NCBI GenBank assembly: GCA_035464115.1
Contig: DATHSN010000279.1
Location: 1 to 15,330 of the forward strand
Direction of reading: 5' to 3'
Source of the DNA: DATHSN01 sp035464115
Lineage (GTDB): Bacteria > Actinomycetota > Acidimicrobiia > Acidimicrobiales > SKKL01
Length of the DNA stretch: 15,330 nucleotides
The position numbers were made by a program, and so were the translations under genes. Shown here piece after piece: positions 14,201-15,330 of this stretch. The notes under the pieces were generated by a model, which saw only the letters and a program-made list of their open reading frames with translations, did no database searches and was not told the DNA's origin. Each line of letters begins with the position of its first letter. The stretch's first letter is position 1.

Positions 14201-15330
14201 CCGAAGGGGGTGGCCTCGTGCCCGGCCCCCGGGCCTCGGCCGACGCGGCGCTCGCGTCCCGGGTCGAGGGGTGGGTCCAGTCGCTGGTGGCCGAGCGGCG
14301 AGCCATCGAGGTGGTCGTCGCGGGTGAGGCCCGGGTGGCGGCGGCCGACGACGCCGCCCGCCTCCGCGACGCCCTGGGAGTGGCGCTGCCGCCCGGACTG
14401 CCCGCGGCGTTCACCGAGTCGGTCGAGGCGCCGCTCGTCGACCTCGTCGGCCGTCACGCCCGCACCCACGGGCCCGTCACCACGCTCGACGTGGCCCGCC
14501 GGCTCGGGGTCGAGCCGGCGCGCGCCCTCGTGGCCCTCGAAGCCCTCGAGGCGCGGGGCCGGGTGCTGCGCGGCGAGTTCCGCCCCGACGGCGTCGAGCG
14601 CGAGTGGTGCGACCCCGATGTCCTGCGCCAGCTCCGGCGGCGGTCGTTGGCCGCGCTGCGCCACGAGGTCGAGCCCGTCGACGGCGCCGCGCTCGGCCAG
14701 TTCCTCCCCGCGTGGCAGGGCGTCGGGCTGCCCCGGCGGGGCATCGACGCCCTCGCCGAGGTGGTCGCCCAGCTCCAGGGGGCCCCGGTCCCGGCCTCGG
14801 TCCTCGAAGCCGACGTGCTCCCGGCGCGCCTGGCCGAGTACCGGCCTGCCGACCTCGACGCGTTGTGCACCGCGGGCGAGGTCGTGTGGGTCGGCGCCGG
14901 GCCGCTCGGGAGCACCGACGGCCGCCTCCGCCTGGTGTTCCGCGTCCGCGCTGCGCTGCTGGTGCCCGGCAGCGCCGACCCGCCCGACGGCCCCACCCAC
15001 GCCGCGCTGCTCGCTCACCTCGGCGAGCGGGGGGCGTCGTTCTGGCCCGAGCTGCAGCGGGCGGTGGCGGGGGCCGGCCTCCCCTACGACGACGCCGAGG
15101 TGCTCACCGCGCTCTGGGACCTGGTGTGGGCGGGGTTGGTCACCAACGACTCCCTCGCCCCGGTGCGCGCCCTGGCCCGCTCCGGCGGTCGGGCCGCGGC
15201 CCGAGGCGGTCGCCGGCCCCGAGCCACGAGCCGTCTCGCCCGGCTGGGGCCACCCACCGCCGCCGGACGGTGGTCGCTCGTCGCCCCTCTCCTCGCGCCG
15301 CCGCCCGCCCCCACCGAGGTCGCCCACGCC
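11296..15330 (+). CDS. lhr: Lhr-family ATP-dependent helicase (partial, C-terminus off window)
   Basis: Superfamily 2 DNA-dependent ATPase of the Lhr type. The mycobacterial enzyme moves 3' to 5' on single-stranded DNA, unwinds RNA:DNA hybrids and is tied to DNA repair. The visible 1345 codons contain motif I APTGSGKT (42-49, Lys48), Ia SPLRALAVDVEKNLRAPL (78-95), motif II DEIH (166-169), motif III SATQR (201-205), LVFVNARRLAERL (296-308), motif V SSLELGIDMG (369-378) and motif VI QRIGR (397-401). The Lhr-specific core signatures follow: GASTWRI (571-577, conserved Trp575), GKMPFWHGDGPGRP (595-608) and SPFGAQVHAPWGMAL (685-699). Full-length relatives have about 1500 residues, so perhaps 150-200 are missing. 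A duplicated low-complexity linker occurs at 953-976. The ATG at 11296 has no Shine-Dalgarno sequence and follows a TAnnnT box by 8 nt. Confidence 0.97.
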   Translation, partial: MALDRFSAPTRAWFDTTFAAPTPAQTDGWAAIAEGHHTLLLAPTGSGKTLAAFLWALDRMATEPEPPPARRTRVVYLSPLRALAVDVEKNLRAPLAGIGLAAERLGVTDVRRPTVGVRTGDTPADERRRLVRTPPDILITTPESLYLMLTSAARSTLAGVDTVIVDEIHALAPTKRGAHLALTLERLEEVTDRPPQRIGLSATQRPLDEIARFLAGFDDPGPDGEAAPRPVTIVDAGVRKELDLEVVVPIDDMGALGEIIDEPMSGAAAAGPVRRSIWPSIHPALLDLVQQHRSTLVFVNARRLAERLATRLNELALEGDNRAAEADGRAPEPGLEVVKAHHGSLSRERRLVIEDELKRGELKGLVATSSLELGIDMGAVDLVIQVESPGSVSRGLQRIGRAGHQVGEPSRGRIFPKHRIDLLEAATVVRRMREGLIERTRYPRVPLDVLAQHIVAMVALDEWSVADLARVVRRSASFHALSDEILHATLDLLDGRYPSEEFGELRPRLVWDRVAGTLRGRPGAQRLAVTNPGTIPDRGLYGVFLPDGTRVGELDEEMVYESRPGETFLLGASTWRIDDITHDRVVVTPAPGQPGKMPFWHGDGPGRPLELGRAVGALVRELRADPSAAEARLRAEHGLDELAARNLLAFLDEQAEATGVVPDDRTIVVERFRDEIGDWRVCVLSPFGAQVHAPWGMALRGRLAERWGIDVELIWSDDGIVLRLPEAIDELPLDELLIDPDEIHELVVRELPGTAMFAARFRECAARALLLPRRRPDRRTPLWQQRQRAADLLAVAARHPSFPILLETTRECLNDVFDLPALREVLTDLRARRIRAVAVDTPGASPFAQSLVFGWIGQFMYDGDAPLAERRAAALALDRDLLRELLGAEELRDLLDAEVVHQVERELQRLTAGRRARDADEALDVLRALGPLTRAELVARSEPEVDAGAPGAEAVDPDGGAVGVEAGDPEGGGLVPGPRASADAALASRVEGWVQSLVAERRAIEVVVAGEARVAAADDAARLRDALGVALPPGLPAAFTESVEAPLVDLVGRHARTHGPVTTLDVARRLGVEPARALVALEALEARGRVLRGEFRPDGVEREWCDPDVLRQLRRRSLAALRHEVEPVDGAALGQFLPAWQGVGLPRRGIDALAEVVAQLQGAPVPASVLEADVLPARLAEYRPADLDALCTAGEVVWVGAGPLGSTDGRLRLVFRVRAALLVPGSADPPDGPTHAALLAHLGERGASFWPELQRAVAGAGLPYDDAEVLTALWDLVWAGLVTNDSLAPVRALARSGGRAAARGGRRPRATSRLARLGPPTAAGRWSLVAPLLAPPPAPTEVAHA
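14152..14223 (+). repeat. Two imperfect 36-bp tandem copies inside lhr
   Basis: Copies start at 14152 and 14188; the first 30 bases differ at only four positions. They encode EAVDPDGGAVGV and EAGDPEGGGLVP, a Gly/Asp/Glu-rich linker at residues 953-976 between folded parts of the Lhr C-terminal region. The 36-bp unit keeps the frame. Confidence 0.7.

Noticed and set aside
11239..15327. A very long open frame on the minus strand that runs in phase with the DtxR-family gene across the whole visible lhr gene
   Set aside because: It is codon-aligned antisense to lhr, so a stop would need TCA, TTA or CTA codons in lhr, which this GC-rich genome avoids. Its translation is low-complexity Gly/Arg/Ala/Glu/His and matches no domain until the real ATG at 11238.
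1..15330. CRISPR array, tRNA/rRNA, insertion sequence, phage or toxin-antitoxin modules
   Set aside because: No regularly spaced repeats, RNA gene signatures, transposase motifs, terminal inverted repeats or small paired genes of that kind were seen; base composition is even throughout.

Overview
This is a very GC-rich (above 70% by eye), densely coded chromosomal window from an actinomycete-type bacterium. The codon usage, the hemE-X-hemG heme cluster, an actinobacterial HelD-like helicase, a full-length Lhr helicase, a DtxR-family regulator and TAnnnT -10 boxes all fit Actinomycetota. My best guess within that phylum is class Acidimicrobiia, but this is an inference from general flavour and not proven. 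No mobile element, CRISPR array, tRNA or rRNA was seen. No gene-free stretch exceeds about 165 bp; the two longest are 3653-3817 and 4775-4935.

Layout, left to right. (1) 1-2409, minus strand: a three-gene heme operon transcribed leftwards as hemE, then a 156-aa unknown protein, then hemG (hemY/cgoX type, cut by the window edge). The genes are joined by ATGA and GTGA stop/start overlaps. (2) 2471-3652, minus: a membrane-anchored protein with one peptidoglycan-binding-like domain and an unrecognised, cysteine-bearing extracellular part. A GC hairpin sits between it and hemE. (3) 3818-4774, minus: a patatin-like phospholipase. (4) 4936-7056, plus: a HelD-like superfamily 1 ATPase, divergent from the phospholipase. 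(5) 7100-9472, plus: a glycoside hydrolase family 65 protein, probably a disaccharide phosphorylase. (6) 9405-11238, minus: a DtxR-family metal-dependent repressor followed 22 nt later by a membrane-anchored, possibly propeller-like protein. The 3' end of the latter overlaps the GH65 gene by 68 bp, tail to tail. (7) 11296-15330, plus: lhr, 1345 codons visible, running off the right edge.

The window is mainly a set of conserved housekeeping units rather than one accessory system. The most coherent new observation is regulatory. Four genes (hemE, GH65, the DtxR-family gene, lhr) have a G[C/G]TAnnnT box ending exactly 6 nt (8 nt for lhr) before the start codon and lack a Shine-Dalgarno sequence, the arrangement expected of leaderless mRNAs. 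The 156-aa gene inside the heme operon and the phospholipase gene carry good Shine-Dalgarno sequences instead. Other points worth following are the unknown protein wedged inside the heme operon, the altered metal site of the DtxR-family protein, and its unknown membrane partner.
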